The notes: generated by a model from the letters alone, not told the origin. 64,000 bases of DNA from Aurantimonas sp. Leaf443 (GCF_001425575.1 NZ_LMRD01000002.1:26443-90442); one strand, 5' to 3'; shown: positions 8,692-18,157, counted from the first letter of the stretch. Program-made: numbers and translations.

Positions 8692-10074
8692 TTACGAGTG
8701 GTAGGCGACTTCGCCGTGATAGGCGAGGTCGAGGCCCTCGCGCTCCTGCTCGACGGTCGGGCGCAGGCCGACGACGAGATCGACGACCTTGTAGAGGATC
8801 GCCGAGACGATGCCGCCGTAGACGATCGTGATGAGGACGGCGACGACCTGCGAGTAGACCTGGCCGCCCATCGTGACGCCCTCGGCGAAGCCGATGCCGC
8901 CGAGCGAGGACGAGACGAAGACGCCCGTGCCGATGGCGCCGACGATGCCGCCGACACCGTGAATGCCGAACACGTCGAGCGAGTCGTCGTAGCCGACCTT
9001 GGGCTTGACCACCGCCACGAAGAAGTAGCAGGCGGCCGAGGCGATGGCGCCGAGCACGATGGCGCCGACGGGACCGACGACGCCGGCGGCCGGCGTCACG
9101 GCGACGAGGCCGGCGACGATGCCCGAGACGGCGCCGAGCATGGAGGCCTTGCCGCGCGCCATCGACTCGATGACGGCCCAGGCGACGGCCGCGCCGGCGG
9201 TGGCGGTGAAGGTGTTGATCATGGCCAGGGCTGCCCCGCCATTGGCCTCGAGGTTGGAGCCGGCGTTGAAGCCGAACCAGCCGACCCACAGGATCGCGGC
9301 GCCGACCATGGTCAGCGTCATGGAGTGGGGCGCCATGTTGTCACGGCCGAGACCCGTGCGCTTGCCGACCAGGAACGAGCCGACGAGAGCCGCGATGCCG
9401 GCATTGATGTGGACGACGGTGCCGCCCGCGAAGTCGAGCGCGGCCACGCCCCCGGCATGGGCGCCGGTGAAGATCAGGCCGTTCGCGTCCCAGACCATGT
9501 GGGCGACCGGGAAGTAGACGATCGTGACCCAGAGGATCGTGAACAGAACCACCGCCGAGAACTTGATGCGCTCCGCGAAGGCGCCGACGATGAGCGCCGG
9601 GGTGATGCAGGCGAAGGTCATCTGGAAGCAGATGAAGACGAGCTCGGGGATCACCACGCCGTCGGTGAAGGTCGCGGCCATGGTGTCCGTGCCGATGCCG
9701 GCCAGGAAGAGCTTGGCCGTGCCGCCCCAGAAGGCGCTGGTCGAGCCGCCGAAGGCGAAGGAATAGCCGTAGAGCACGTAGATGATGATGACGATCGAGG
9801 TGATCATCACGCACTGCATGAGCACCGACAGCATGTTCTTGGCGCGCACGAGGCCGCCGTAGAACAGGGCGAGGCCCGGCAGGATCATGAACAGGACGAG
9901 CACCGTGGAGATGAGCATCCAGGCGACGTCGCCCTTGTTCATCTCCTGGGCGACCGCGGCGGCGGCCGGGGCGGTCTCGGGAGCGGGCGCAAGGCCCGCG
10001 TCCTGCGCGAAGGCGGCGAGCGCGAAGCCCGCGTTGGTCAGGGCCGCGAGAGCGGAAGTCTTGAGGAGTCTCAT
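8692..10074 (-). CDS. amtB: Ammonium transporter AmtB
   Basis: A 460-residue inner-membrane ammonium channel. It has an N-terminal cleavable signal (ALAALTNAGFALAAFAQDA), an Ala/Pro linker, then eleven membrane segments. Family signatures seen: GLALFYGGLVRAKN after the first segment, HINAGIAALVG and FGIHGVGGIVGAIGTG with the twin pore histidines, and WVGWFGFNAGSNLEANG. The C-terminal tail (LDLAYHGEVAYHS) is the region contacted by GlnK. ATG 10074 lies 17 bases after glnK, so the two form an operon; a sigma-54-like promoter precedes glnK. Length is normal. Confidence 0.95.
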   Translation of the reverse strand: MRLLKTSALAALTNAGFALAAFAQDAGLAPAPETAPAAAAVAQEMNKGDVAWMLISTVLVLFMILPGLALFYGGLVRAKNMLSVLMQCVMITSIVIIIYVLYGYSFAFGGSTSAFWGGTAKLFLAGIGTDTMAATFTDGVVIPELVFICFQMTFACITPALIVGAFAERIKFSAVVLFTILWVTIVYFPVAHMVWDANGLIFTGAHAGGVAALDFAGGTVVHINAGIAALVGSFLVGKRTGLGRDNMAPHSMTLTMVGAAILWVGWFGFNAGSNLEANGGAALAMINTFTATAGAAVAWAVIESMARGKASMLGAVSGIVAGLVAVTPAAGVVGPVGAIVLGAIASAACYFFVAVVKPKVGYDDSLDVFGIHGVGGIVGAIGTGVFVSSSLGGIGFAEGVTMGGQVYSQVVAVLITIVYGGIVSAILYKVVDLVVGLRPTVEQEREGLDLAYHGEVAYHS

Positions 10075-10091
10075 CGGTTTTACAGCTCTCC

Positions 10092-10526
<435 letters not shown>

Positions 10527-10529
10527 CTA

Positions 10530-10545
10530 TCCAAGGCCCGTGCCA
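10530..10545 (-). promoter_or_regulatory. Sigma-54-type promoter of glnK-amtB
   Basis: On the minus strand the sequence reads TGGCACGGGCCTTGGA: a perfect -24 box TGGCAC, correct spacing, and a -12 box TTGG in place of TTGC. It lies about 100 bases upstream of glnK, whose orthologues are commonly driven by RpoN and NtrC. I did not find a clear NtrC site further upstream. Confidence 0.6.
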
Positions 10546-10670
10546 AACGGCCCGGCCAACATGGTTTCGACGCAATTACGCCATCTGCCGCCCTTTCGGC
10601 AGGCAAATCCGGGCTGCCCGAAAAATCGGCAGCGCGGATTTGATGCCGTAACCGGCAGGATGGTCAAATC

Positions 10671-11543
10671 TTATGCAGACTTGTCGCGGCGCGGCCGGAT
10701 GAGGCCCTCCTGCGCGACGGAGGCGACGAGCGTGCCGTCGAGCGCGTAGAGGCTGCCGCGCGTCAGGCCGCGGGCCCCGGAGGAGGAGGGGCTGTCCTGC
10801 GCGTAGAGGAGCCAGTCCGAGCAGCGCAGGGGCCGGTGGAACCACATGGCGTGGTCGAGGCTGGCGGCCTGGATGCGTTCGTCGAACACCGAGAGGCCGT
10901 GGGCGAAGAGCGCCGTGTCCAGAAGCGTCATGTCGGAGAGATAGGCCAGCACCGCCGCGTTCAGCGCCCGGTCGTCGCCGATCTCGTCGGTGCAGCGAAC
11001 CCAGATGCGCTGCACCGGCTCCAGCTTGTCCTGCGTCAGGTAGTGGTCGAGCGAGACGGGGCGGAACTCGATCGGGCGCGGGCGCTCCCAGTAGCGGCGC
11101 ACCGCGGGCGGGGCCTTGGCGAGCAGGGTCTCGCGCAGCGCCTCGGCGTTCGGCAGATCGTCCGGCCGCGGCACGTCGGGCATCGTCGCCTGATGGGTCA
11201 GCCCGGGCTCGTCGGTCTGGAAGGAGGAGGACAGCGAGAAGATCACCGCGCCGTGCTGGATGGCGTTGACGATGCGCGTGGTGAAGGAGCCGCCGTCGCG
11301 GATGCGCTCCACCTGGTAGATCACCGGCGTCTTCGGGTCGCCCGGCCGCACGAAGTAGCCGTGCAGCGAGTGGACGAAACGGTCGGCGGGCACGGTGCGC
11401 TGGGCGGCCACGAGCGCCTGGCCGATGACCTGGCCGCCGAAGATCCGCTGCCAGCTCTGGTGCGGGCTCGTGCCGCGGAAGAGATTGTCTTCCAGCGTCT
11501 CGAGGTCGAGCGTCTCCAGAAGCCTCATCGTCACGTCGTTCAT
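10671..11543 (-). CDS. tesB: Acyl-CoA thioesterase II (TesB)
   Basis: A 290-residue double-hotdog thioesterase that hydrolyses medium- and long-chain acyl-CoAs in the cytoplasm. Seen: N-terminal hotdog with FGGQVIGQALVAAQRTV, the interdomain PRPIEFRPV segment, catalytic-Asp motif LDHAMWFHRP, and the C-terminal TRGSLYALDGTLVASVAQEG carrying the conserved Thr and Gln. Length is typical for the family. It lies on the same strand about 230 bases upstream of glnK and probably belongs to a separate transcript. Confidence 0.92.
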   Translation of the reverse strand: MNDVTMRLLETLDLETLEDNLFRGTSPHQSWQRIFGGQVIGQALVAAQRTVPADRFVHSLHGYFVRPGDPKTPVIYQVERIRDGGSFTTRIVNAIQHGAVIFSLSSSFQTDEPGLTHQATMPDVPRPDDLPNAEALRETLLAKAPPAVRRYWERPRPIEFRPVSLDHYLTQDKLEPVQRIWVRCTDEIGDDRALNAAVLAYLSDMTLLDTALFAHGLSVFDERIQAASLDHAMWFHRPLRCSDWLLYAQDSPSSSGARGLTRGSLYALDGTLVASVAQEGLIRPRRDKSA

Positions 11544-11629
11544 CTCTGTCTGTCCTGCCCTGATCGAAGCGTGGCGCGTGCGCTCTCGTGCCGCGCCGCG
11601 CCTTTCCTGTCAAAAGCGTCCGTTCCGCC

Positions 11630-12511
11630 TCACGCCGCAAGGAAGCGCGACAGGGCCTCCAGAACCGCGTCCGGCGCCTCTTCGACGAGGAAATGGCCGC
11701 AGTCGATCCCCTGTCCCTCGACATGGGCCGCCCAGCGCCGCCAGATCGCCTTCATGTCGCCGCCCTTCGAGGCGTCGTAGGCGGCGCCCCACAGGACGAG
11801 GAGCGGCGCCTCGATCACGGCGCCGCGCGCCCGGTCGGCGCGGTCGTCCTCGACGTCGATCGTGGCGCCGGCGCGATAGTCCTCGCAGGCCGCGTGCACG
11901 CCGCCCGGACGGGCGAAGGCGGCGCGATACTCCGCAAGGGCCTCCGGCGGGAAGGCGCGCAGCGACCTGTCGGCCGTCCAGCTCGCGAGCGTGTGGTCGA
12001 GATAGTAGACGGGATCGGCGGCGATCAGCGTCTCGGGCAGGGGTTCGGGCTGCGCGAGGAAGGGCCAGTGATAGGTGGAGATCGCGGCCTCGGCGCCCAT
12101 CGCCTCCCAGACCTCGACGGTCGGCGCGATGTCGAGGACGGCGAGGCGCTCGACGCGGTCCGGATGGTCGAGGGCGAGGCGATAGGCGACGCGCGCGCCC
12201 CGGTCGTGACCGGCGAGCGCGAATCGCCCATGGCCGAGCCGTTCCATCGCCGCCACCATGTCGGCCGCCATGCGGCGCTTCGAATAGGCTTGGCCGCGGG
12301 CGCTGTCGGGGGCTTCGGAGCGCCCGTAGCCGCGCAGGTCGGGCACCACCACGGTGAAGCGCTGGGCGAGCTTCGGTGCGATGCCCGCCCACATGGCGCC
12401 GGTCTGCGGGTAGCCGTGGAGGAGGAGGAGCGGCGGGCCGGACCCGGCGATGCGGCAGAAGATCGAGGCGCCGTCGCCTTCGACCTGGCAGTCCCTGAAA
12501 CCCTCGAACAT
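11630..12511 (-). CDS. Alpha/beta hydrolase, haloacetate-dehalogenase-like
   Basis: A 293-residue alpha/beta-hydrolase. LLLLHGYPQTG supplies the oxyanion region; GHDRGARVAYR near residue 100 places Asp as nucleophile, followed by Arg, the pattern of fluoroacetate dehalogenases. YHWPFLAQPEPLPE resembles the family's halide-pocket segment with His-Trp, and the catalytic His is in CGHFLVEEAPDAV near the end. Epoxide hydrolases share part of this pattern, so the substrate is unproven. ATG 12511 was chosen because conserved sequence starts there; upstream codons are Arg/Pro-rich. It is divergent from xthA and may be cotranscribed with tesB, 86 bases downstream. Confidence 0.75.
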   Translation of the reverse strand: MFEGFRDCQVEGDGASIFCRIAGSGPPLLLLHGYPQTGAMWAGIAPKLAQRFTVVVPDLRGYGRSEAPDSARGQAYSKRRMAADMVAAMERLGHGRFALAGHDRGARVAYRLALDHPDRVERLAVLDIAPTVEVWEAMGAEAAISTYHWPFLAQPEPLPETLIAADPVYYLDHTLASWTADRSLRAFPPEALAEYRAAFARPGGVHAACEDYRAGATIDVEDDRADRARGAVIEAPLLVLWGAAYDASKGGDMKAIWRRWAAHVEGQGIDCGHFLVEEAPDAVLEALSRFLAA

Positions 12512-12672
12512 GCCCACTCCCGTTCGTCCGTCCGTCCGATGCCCGTCCGCGAGGCAAGATCGAGCCCGCGCGCGCCGCGGCAAGGGGGCGGCCGTCCGCC
12601 GCAGGCTTGGCAAGGCGAAGGGTGGCGGCCTATGGCTGCGCGACCTCACGCGCCGTCCGGACCCGAACGCCC

Positions 12673-13476
12673 ATGCCCTTCAAGCTCGCCACCTGGAACA
12701 TCAACTCCGTGCGCCTGCGCCTGCCGATCGTGGAGCGCTTCCTCACCGAGGAGGCGCCCGACGTCCTGTGCCTGCAGGAGACCAAGTGCCCGAACGAGCT
12801 CTTCCCCCACGCCGCCTTCGAGGCGCTGGGCTACGGCCATGTCGCGATCCACGGGCAGAAGGGCTATCACGGCGTGGCGACGATCTCGAAACTGCCCTTC
12901 GAGGACGTGGTGCGCCAGGACTTCTGCGCCATCGGCGACGCGCGCCACCTTTCCGTGCGCCTCCAGGCCGGCGACAGGCGCATCCGCGTGCACAATCTCT
13001 ACGTTCCGGCCGGCGGCGACGAGCCGGATCCGGCGGTCAACGTGAAGTTCCGGCACAAGCTGGATTTCATCGAGGAGATGCGGGCGCTGCGCGCGGGCGG
13101 CGAGCCGGACGTCTCGGCGATCCTCGTCGGCGATCTCAACATCGCCCCTTACGAGAACGACGTCTGGTCGCACAGGCAGCTCCTGAAGATCGTCTCGCAC
13201 ACGCCCGTGGAGACCGAGGGGCTGATCCGGGTGATCGAGGAGGGGGGCTGGACCGATCTCGTGCGCCAGCACATGCCCGAGCCGCAGAAGCTCTACACCT
13301 GGTGGAGCTACCGCGCGAAGGACTGGGACGCGGCCGACAAGGGCCGCCGGCTCGACCATGTCTGGAGCTCGCCCGACCTCTCGGCGCGCCTGCGCGACGC
13401 GCGCGTCTATCGCGAGGCGCGCGGCTGGGACCGGCCCTCCGACCACGTGCCGGTGATGGTGGCGCTCGACCTCTGA
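12673..13476 (+). CDS. xthA: Exodeoxyribonuclease III
   Basis: A 267-residue Mg-dependent AP endonuclease and 3'-5' exonuclease of base-excision repair. The full set of family motifs is present: ATWNINSVR near the start, LQETK with the metal-binding Glu34, GYHGVATISK, YVPAGGDEP, VGDLNIAP, and the C-terminal RLDHVW and SDHVPVMV with the catalytic His. Length is normal. The start at 12673 places the catalytic Asn at residue 9. No strong ribosome site is visible. Confidence 0.93.
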   Translation: MPFKLATWNINSVRLRLPIVERFLTEEAPDVLCLQETKCPNELFPHAAFEALGYGHVAIHGQKGYHGVATISKLPFEDVVRQDFCAIGDARHLSVRLQAGDRRIRVHNLYVPAGGDEPDPAVNVKFRHKLDFIEEMRALRAGGEPDVSAILVGDLNIAPYENDVWSHRQLLKIVSHTPVETEGLIRVIEEGGWTDLVRQHMPEPQKLYTWWSYRAKDWDAADKGRRLDHVWSSPDLSARLRDARVYREARGWDRPSDHVPVMVALDL

Positions 13477-13566
13477 GACCGCCCGCGCGTTCGCGACGAC
13501 CCGTCTCGGCCCGCGCGGCGATGGAGCGTCGTCCGGCACCGGATGACATGACCCGAAGGGTCGGCG

Positions 13567-14022
13567 TCAGTCGGCGAAGCGGCTTTCCATCGCGGCGATG
13601 CGGCGGGTCATGTCGGCGAGCTGGCGGGCGAAGCGCTCGTGAAGGGCGCCCGCGATCGCTGGGAACTCCTCCAGCATGCGCCGGAAGACGGGGCGGGGAA
13701 TGCGGATGAGGGCGCAGTCGCTCTCCGTGCGCGCCGTCGCCGGGCGGCGCGTCTCGGTGACGAGGGCGATCTCGCCGAGCAGCGTTCCCGGCCCGAAGCG
13801 ACCGACGACGCGCTCGCGCGCGCCCTCGCCCTGGACCATCACCACGGTGCCGCTGACGATCACGAAACCCGCATCCGCGCGCGCGGCCTCGCGGAACAGC
13901 ACCTCGCCCGCCCGCAGCTGCCGGTGGTCGGCGCCGAAGGCGAGAAGGCGCAGCTGATCCGTCTCGAGATCCTCGAAGAGCGGGACCTGTCGCAGGGTGC
14001 GGATGTCGCCTTCGAGGCTCAT
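13567..14022 (-). CDS. Cyclic-nucleotide-binding domain protein without HTH
   Basis: A 151-residue protein made of one cNMP-binding beta-roll: LRQVPLFEDLETDQLRLLAF, then RAGEVLFREAARADAGFVIVSG, VVGRFGPGTLLGEIALVTE and RPATARTESDCALIRI, which is the phosphate-binding cassette with Gly-Glu and Arg. The C-terminal 30 residues form one helix; there is no helix-turn-helix, so it is not a CRP-type DNA-binding regulator by itself. Neighbours are xthA (convergent) and an OmpR regulator upstream on the same strand. In related genomes such proteins are conserved beside xthA, with unknown partner. Confidence 0.75.
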   Translation of the reverse strand: MSLEGDIRTLRQVPLFEDLETDQLRLLAFGADHRQLRAGEVLFREAARADAGFVIVSGTVVMVQGEGARERVVGRFGPGTLLGEIALVTETRRPATARTESDCALIRIPRPVFRRMLEEFPAIAGALHERFARQLADMTRRIAAMESRFAD

Positions 14023-14331
14023 GAAATTCGGTGCACCGCTTCCCCCGGCTTCGCCCCGCTCTCGATCCGCGACGCGCGGCTCCGATTCGGCGCCGCTCCG
14101 CGTCTCTCCCACAGGATGGCGCGGCGCGAAAGCGTTCGCCGGTCCGCGCCGGTCCCGGCCATCCGTGACGGATGGCTGATGATGATCCTTAAAAGTGAAG
14201 AGAAGGGCAATGCGCGCGCCCGGCGCTCCCCGAATGGAACGCCGGTGCGCGAGAGGGGCGGTCGCGGCCGCCGGCGCGCCGGACCGTGTCGCCGAAGCGC
14301 CGCGGCGAAGCGCCTCGGCCTTCGCCGGAGA
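14023..14331. other. 309-base gap between response regulator and cNMP protein
   Basis: No supported gene. The part nearest 14022 should hold the promoter of the cNMP-binding protein and includes the 19-bp palindrome listed separately; the stretch 14185-14205 is relatively AT-rich. The part nearest 14332 is very GC-rich with repeated GAAGCGCC words that could fold as a terminator for the response regulator, without a T run. Confidence 0.4.
14158..14176. promoter_or_regulatory. Perfect 19-bp palindrome upstream of the cNMP-binding gene
   Basis: GCCATCCGT and ACGGATGGC flank a single central G, a perfect 9-bp dyad 136 bases upstream of the cNMP-binding protein. A dyad of this size fits a dimeric regulator site; as RNA it would form only a tight, unlikely hairpin. 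The binding protein is unknown. Confidence 0.4.
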
Positions 14332-15015
14332 TCAGGGCAGGAGCTTGTAGCCGCCCGATTCCGTCACGATGATGCGCGCGTTGGAGGGATCGGGCTCGAT
14401 CTTCTGGCGCAGCCGGTAGATATGGGTCTCGAGCGTGTGGGTGGTGACGCCCGAATTGTAACCCCAGACCTCCTCCAGGAGGACGTCGCGCGTGATGACC
14501 TTGCGGTCGGCGCGGTAGAGGTAGCGGATGATCGCCGTCTCCTTCTCCGTCAGGCGGATCTTGCCGCCCTTCTCGTCGAGGAGCACCTTCTGGCTCGGCT
14601 TGAACACGTAGGGGCCGACCTGGAACGTGGCGTCCTCGCTCTGCTCGTGCTGGCGCAGCTGGGCGCGGATGCGCGCGAGCAGGACGGCGAAGCGGAAGGG
14701 CTTGGTGACGTAGTCGTTGGCGCCCGCCTCGAGGCCGAGGATCGTGTCGGATTCGGTGTCCTGCGCCGTCAGGATGATGATCGGCGCCTTGAAGCCCGAC
14801 TTGCGCAGGACCTTCACCGCCTCGCGCCCGTCCATGTCGGGCAGGCCGACATCCATGACGACGAGGTCGATGAGCCCCATGCGGGCCGCGTTGATGCCCT
14901 TGGTGGCCGTTGGCTCCTGGCTGACGGAGAACTCCTCGTGCAAGGAGAGCTGCTCGGCGAGGGTCTGTCTGAGATCGTCGTCGTCGTCGACGATCAGGAT
15001 GCTGCGTGCGCTCAT
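14332..15015 (-). CDS. OmpR/PhoB-type response regulator
   Basis: A 227-residue two-component regulator. The receiver domain has the acidic pocket DDDDD at residues 9-13, phospho-acceptor Asp in VVMDVGLPDMDG near 54, Thr in IIILTAQD, and Lys in DYVTKPF near 105. The C-terminal winged helix (LTEKETAIIRYLYRADRKVI, then THTLETHIYRLRQKIE) binds DNA. No histidine kinase is adjacent, so the partner is unknown. ATG 15015 starts the conserved receiver; earlier codons are not conserved in character. Confidence 0.9.
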   Translation of the reverse strand: MSARSILIVDDDDDLRQTLAEQLSLHEEFSVSQEPTATKGINAARMGLIDLVVMDVGLPDMDGREAVKVLRKSGFKAPIIILTAQDTESDTILGLEAGANDYVTKPFRFAVLLARIRAQLRQHEQSEDATFQVGPYVFKPSQKVLLDEKGGKIRLTEKETAIIRYLYRADRKVITRDVLLEEVWGYNSGVTTHTLETHIYRLRQKIEPDPSNARIIVTESGGYKLLP

Positions 15016-15134
15016 GCGGGGCTCTGGCTCGCGGATAGGCCCGGACCGGAAAGGCAAGGGCTTTGTAACAATTCGTGAGAATAAATAGGCGTTTTTTTCA
15101 CGCCGCCACCGACCCCCGACGAAAAAGACGACTC

Positions 15135-15665
15135 ATGCCTTCCCTGACGTCCATCCTCGTGCGCCGCTCGCCCCTGTCGCCCACGCGCGGCATCCTCGCC
15201 GCCGGTCCCCTGCGGCTCGCCTGCGCCCTCGGGCGCTCGGGCACGAGCATCCTCAAGCGCGAGGGCGACGGGGCGACGCCGGTGGCGGCGATGGCGCTGC
15301 TCTCGGCCTTCCGGCGCGGCCGGCGCGTTCCGGGCCTCGCCACGACCCTGCCGCTGCGCCGCGTCGTGCCCGGCCGCGACGGCTGGTGCGACGCGTCGGG
15401 CCACGCCGCCTACAACCGCCCGGTGCGCCTGCCGTTTCCCGCCAGCACCGAGAGCCTTGCGCGCGACGACCGGCTCTACGACGCCGGTTTCGTCCTCGAC
15501 TGGAACGTGCGGTGCCGGGCACGCAACCGGGGAAGCGCGATCTTTCTGCACGTGGCGCGCGAGGGCTACGCGCCGACCGAGGGCTGCGTCGCGCTCAGCC
15601 CCGGCGACCTGCGGCGTCTTTTGCCCTTCCTCCGGCCGGGGACGGTGCTGCGCGTCCTGCGCTGA
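15135..15665 (+). CDS. L,D-transpeptidase (YkuD-type catalytic domain)
   Basis: A 176-residue protein of the L,D-transpeptidase family that crosslinks peptidoglycan through 3-3 bonds or attaches proteins to it. GRSGTSILKREGDGATP opens the domain; FLHVAREGYAPTEGCVALS contains the catalytic His139 and Cys151 in the HX(n)[ST]xGC order. No clear signal peptide is seen; the N-terminus is Arg-rich with a weakly hydrophobic segment, so export is uncertain. It is divergent from the response regulator. Start 15135 was chosen over an ATG at 15075, which lies in an AT-rich stretch expected to be the divergent promoter. Confidence 0.8.
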   Translation: MPSLTSILVRRSPLSPTRGILAAGPLRLACALGRSGTSILKREGDGATPVAAMALLSAFRRGRRVPGLATTLPLRRVVPGRDGWCDASGHAAYNRPVRLPFPASTESLARDDRLYDAGFVLDWNVRCRARNRGSAIFLHVAREGYAPTEGCVALSPGDLRRLLPFLRPGTVLRVLR

Positions 15666-15816
15666 TCGCGATCCTGGCCGCGCGGGCGGGCCCGGCCCGG
15701 CCCGGCCCGGCCGGAGCTGCCCGCTGCCTTCAGTCGCACCGGCTCGGCGACCGTCGCGGGAACGGGCACGGGCGCGGCTCGTTTGAGGTCGAGCAACGCG
15801 ACCGAGAGAGACCGCC

Positions 15817-18147
15817 ATGAAGCGCAGCGAGATCACCGACGAACCCGTGATCGAGGCTTACGACAAGCCGTCCGGCGGATGGGGGTCGCTGAAGTCGGTG
15901 ACGGAGAAGGCGGCGGCCGAGGGCCTTCTGGCCTCCACCGTCTGGATGGAGCTGGAGCGCCAGAACAAGCCCGGCGGATTTGCCTGCGTCTCCTGTTCCT
16001 GGGCCAAGCCGGCCGAGCCGCATGCGGCCGAGTTCTGCGAGAACGGCGCCAAGGCGACCGTCTGGGAGCTGACGCCCAAGCGCTGCGACCGCGAATTCTT
16101 CGCCAAGCACCGGATCGCCGAGCTGAAGGACTGGACGGACTACGAGCTGGAGTCGCAGGGCCGCCTGACGACGCCGATGCGCTACGACGCGTCGCTCGAC
16201 CAGTATGTGCCGGTGAAATGGGCCGACGCCTTCCGCGAGATCGGGGCCGAGCTCCAGAAGCTCGACCCGAAATCCGTCGTCTTCTACGCCTCGGGCCGCG
16301 CCTCGCTCGAGACCTCCTACATGTACCAGCTGTTCGCCCGCATCTACGGGTCGAACAACCTGCCGGACTCGTCCAACATGTGCCACGAGTCGACCTCGGT
16401 CGGCCTCAAGGAGCAGATCGGCTCGCCGGTCGGCACCGTGCAGCTGGAGGATTTCGACCTCTGCGACATGATCTTCTTCTTCGGGCACAACACCGGCACG
16501 AACGCGCCGCGCCTGCTGCATCAGGTGCATGACGCGCGCAAGCGCGGGGTGCCCGTCGTCACCTTCAACCCGCTGCAGGAGCGCGGGCTGATGCGCTTCA
16601 AGGATCCGCAGTCGCCGGTGGAGATGCTGACGCCCGACGACGGCGTGAAGATGTCGAGCGACTATTTCCAGCTGCGCGGCGGCGGCGACATCGCGGCGAT
16701 GACGGGCATCGCCAAGGCGCTCCTGGCGCTGGACGACCAGGCCGTGGCGGCAGGGCGCGCGCGCGTCCTCGACACCGCCTTCATCGAGCAGCACACCAAG
16801 GGTTTCGAGGCGTTCCGCGCCTTCGTGGAGAAGGCCGACTGGCCGGGCATCGAGCGCTGCTCGGGTCTTGCGCGTGGCGATCTCGAGCATGTCGCCCGCG
16901 TCTATTCCAAGGCCGAGCGCGTCATCGCCAATTACGGCATGGGCCTCACCCAGCATCGCCACGGCATCGACAACGTGCAGATGCTGACGAGCCTCCTCCT
17001 GATGCGCGGCAATATCGGCAAGCCCGGCGCGGGCATCTCGCCCATTCGCGGCCATTCCAACGTGCAGGGCCAGCGCACGGTCGGCATCTCGGAGAAGCCC
17101 GAACTCGTCCCCCTCGACACGCTCGCCGAGTTCTACGATTTCACGCCCAATCGCGAGAAGGGGCTCGACACGGTCGAGGCCTGCAAGGGCATTCTCGACG
17201 GTTCGGTGAAGGCCTTCATCGGGCTCGGCGGCAACTTCTCGCGCGCGGTGCCCGAGACGGCGCTCATCGAGGAGAACTGGCCGCGCATGCGCCTGCATGT
17301 GCAGATCTCCACCAAGCTCAACCGCAACCACCTCCTGCCGGGCGAGGTCAGCTACATCCTGCCCTGCCTCGGCCGCATCGAGCGCGACACGCAGGCGAGC
17401 GGCGACCAGACCGTGTCGATCGAGGATTCCACGGCCTGCATCCACGCGTCCTTCGGCCGGCGCGAGCCCGCCTCTCGCGAGCTCCTGTCCGAGCCCAAGA
17501 TCGTCGCCGAGATGGCCAAGGCGACGCTTGCCGGCAAGGGCCGCGTGCCCTGGGACGAGTGGGTGGCGGATTACGCGAAGGTGCGCGACGCGATCGAGCG
17601 GACCTATCCCACCGACTTCAAGGACTTCAACCAGCGCTTCACCACGCCCGGCGGCTTCCATCGCGACATCGGCGCCTGCTACCGCGAATGGCGCACCGAG
17701 GAGAAGCGCGCGCTCTTCATGGTGCCGCAGGGTTTCGACGTCGATCCGAACGTCTCGACCAAGGGGCCGGACGTCTTCAACCTCCTCACCGTGCGCTCCA
17801 ACGACCAGTTCAACACGACGGTCTACGGCTATGACGACCGCCTGCGCGGCGTGTCGGGCACGCGCATGGTCATCCTGATGAATGCCGAGGACATGGCGGC
17901 GATCGGGCTCAAGGACGACGACCGCGTCGACGTGGAGACGAATGCCGACGACGGGGTGACGCGCAAGGTCTTCGACTACCGCGTGCACGCCTTCTCGATC
18001 CCGCGCGGCGACGTCGCGGGCTACTATCCCGAGCTCAACCCGCTCATCCCGCTCTGGCACCATGCCGAGCGGTCGCATGTGCCGGCGGCCAAGTCCGTGC
18101 CGGTGCGTCTCGTCAAGCGCGGCGTCCAGGCGCAGGCGGCCGAATAG
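15817..18147 (+). CDS. FdhF/YdeP-family molybdopterin oxidoreductase
   Basis: A 776-residue member of the molybdopterin oxidoreductase superfamily, close to E. coli YdeP. N-terminal FACVSCSWAKP holds only two close cysteines rather than a classical CxxCxxxC iron-sulfur motif. MCHESTSVGLKEQIGSPVGT, FFGHNTGTNAPRLLH and LLLMRGNIGKPGAGISPIRGHSNVQG match the cofactor-binding core; the C-terminal 120 residues form the molydopterin dinucleotide-binding domain (VYGYDDRLRGVSGTRMVI). Family members are annotated as formate-dehydrogenase-like but their substrate is not established. No FdhD, FdhE or Fe-S partner is nearby. Start ATG 15817 follows a GAGAGAG ribosome site. Confidence 0.85.
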   Translation: MKRSEITDEPVIEAYDKPSGGWGSLKSVTEKAAAEGLLASTVWMELERQNKPGGFACVSCSWAKPAEPHAAEFCENGAKATVWELTPKRCDREFFAKHRIAELKDWTDYELESQGRLTTPMRYDASLDQYVPVKWADAFREIGAELQKLDPKSVVFYASGRASLETSYMYQLFARIYGSNNLPDSSNMCHESTSVGLKEQIGSPVGTVQLEDFDLCDMIFFFGHNTGTNAPRLLHQVHDARKRGVPVVTFNPLQERGLMRFKDPQSPVEMLTPDDGVKMSSDYFQLRGGGDIAAMTGIAKALLALDDQAVAAGRARVLDTAFIEQHTKGFEAFRAFVEKADWPGIERCSGLARGDLEHVARVYSKAERVIANYGMGLTQHRHGIDNVQMLTSLLLMRGNIGKPGAGISPIRGHSNVQGQRTVGISEKPELVPLDTLAEFYDFTPNREKGLDTVEACKGILDGSVKAFIGLGGNFSRAVPETALIEENWPRMRLHVQISTKLNRNHLLPGEVSYILPCLGRIERDTQASGDQTVSIEDSTACIHASFGRREPASRELLSEPKIVAEMAKATLAGKGRVPWDEWVADYAKVRDAIERTYPTDFKDFNQRFTTPGGFHRDIGACYREWRTEEKRALFMVPQGFDVDPNVSTKGPDVFNLLTVRSNDQFNTTVYGYDDRLRGVSGTRMVILMNAEDMAAIGLKDDDRVDVETNADDGVTRKVFDYRVHAFSIPRGDVAGYYPELNPLIPLWHHAERSHVPAAKSVPVRLVKRGVQAQAAE

Positions 18148-18157
18148 GCTGGACATG

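Noticed and set aside
15691-15710. Tandem CCCGG repeat
   Set aside because: Only four 5-base units in GC-rich intergenic DNA; no sign of phase variation in a coding frame.
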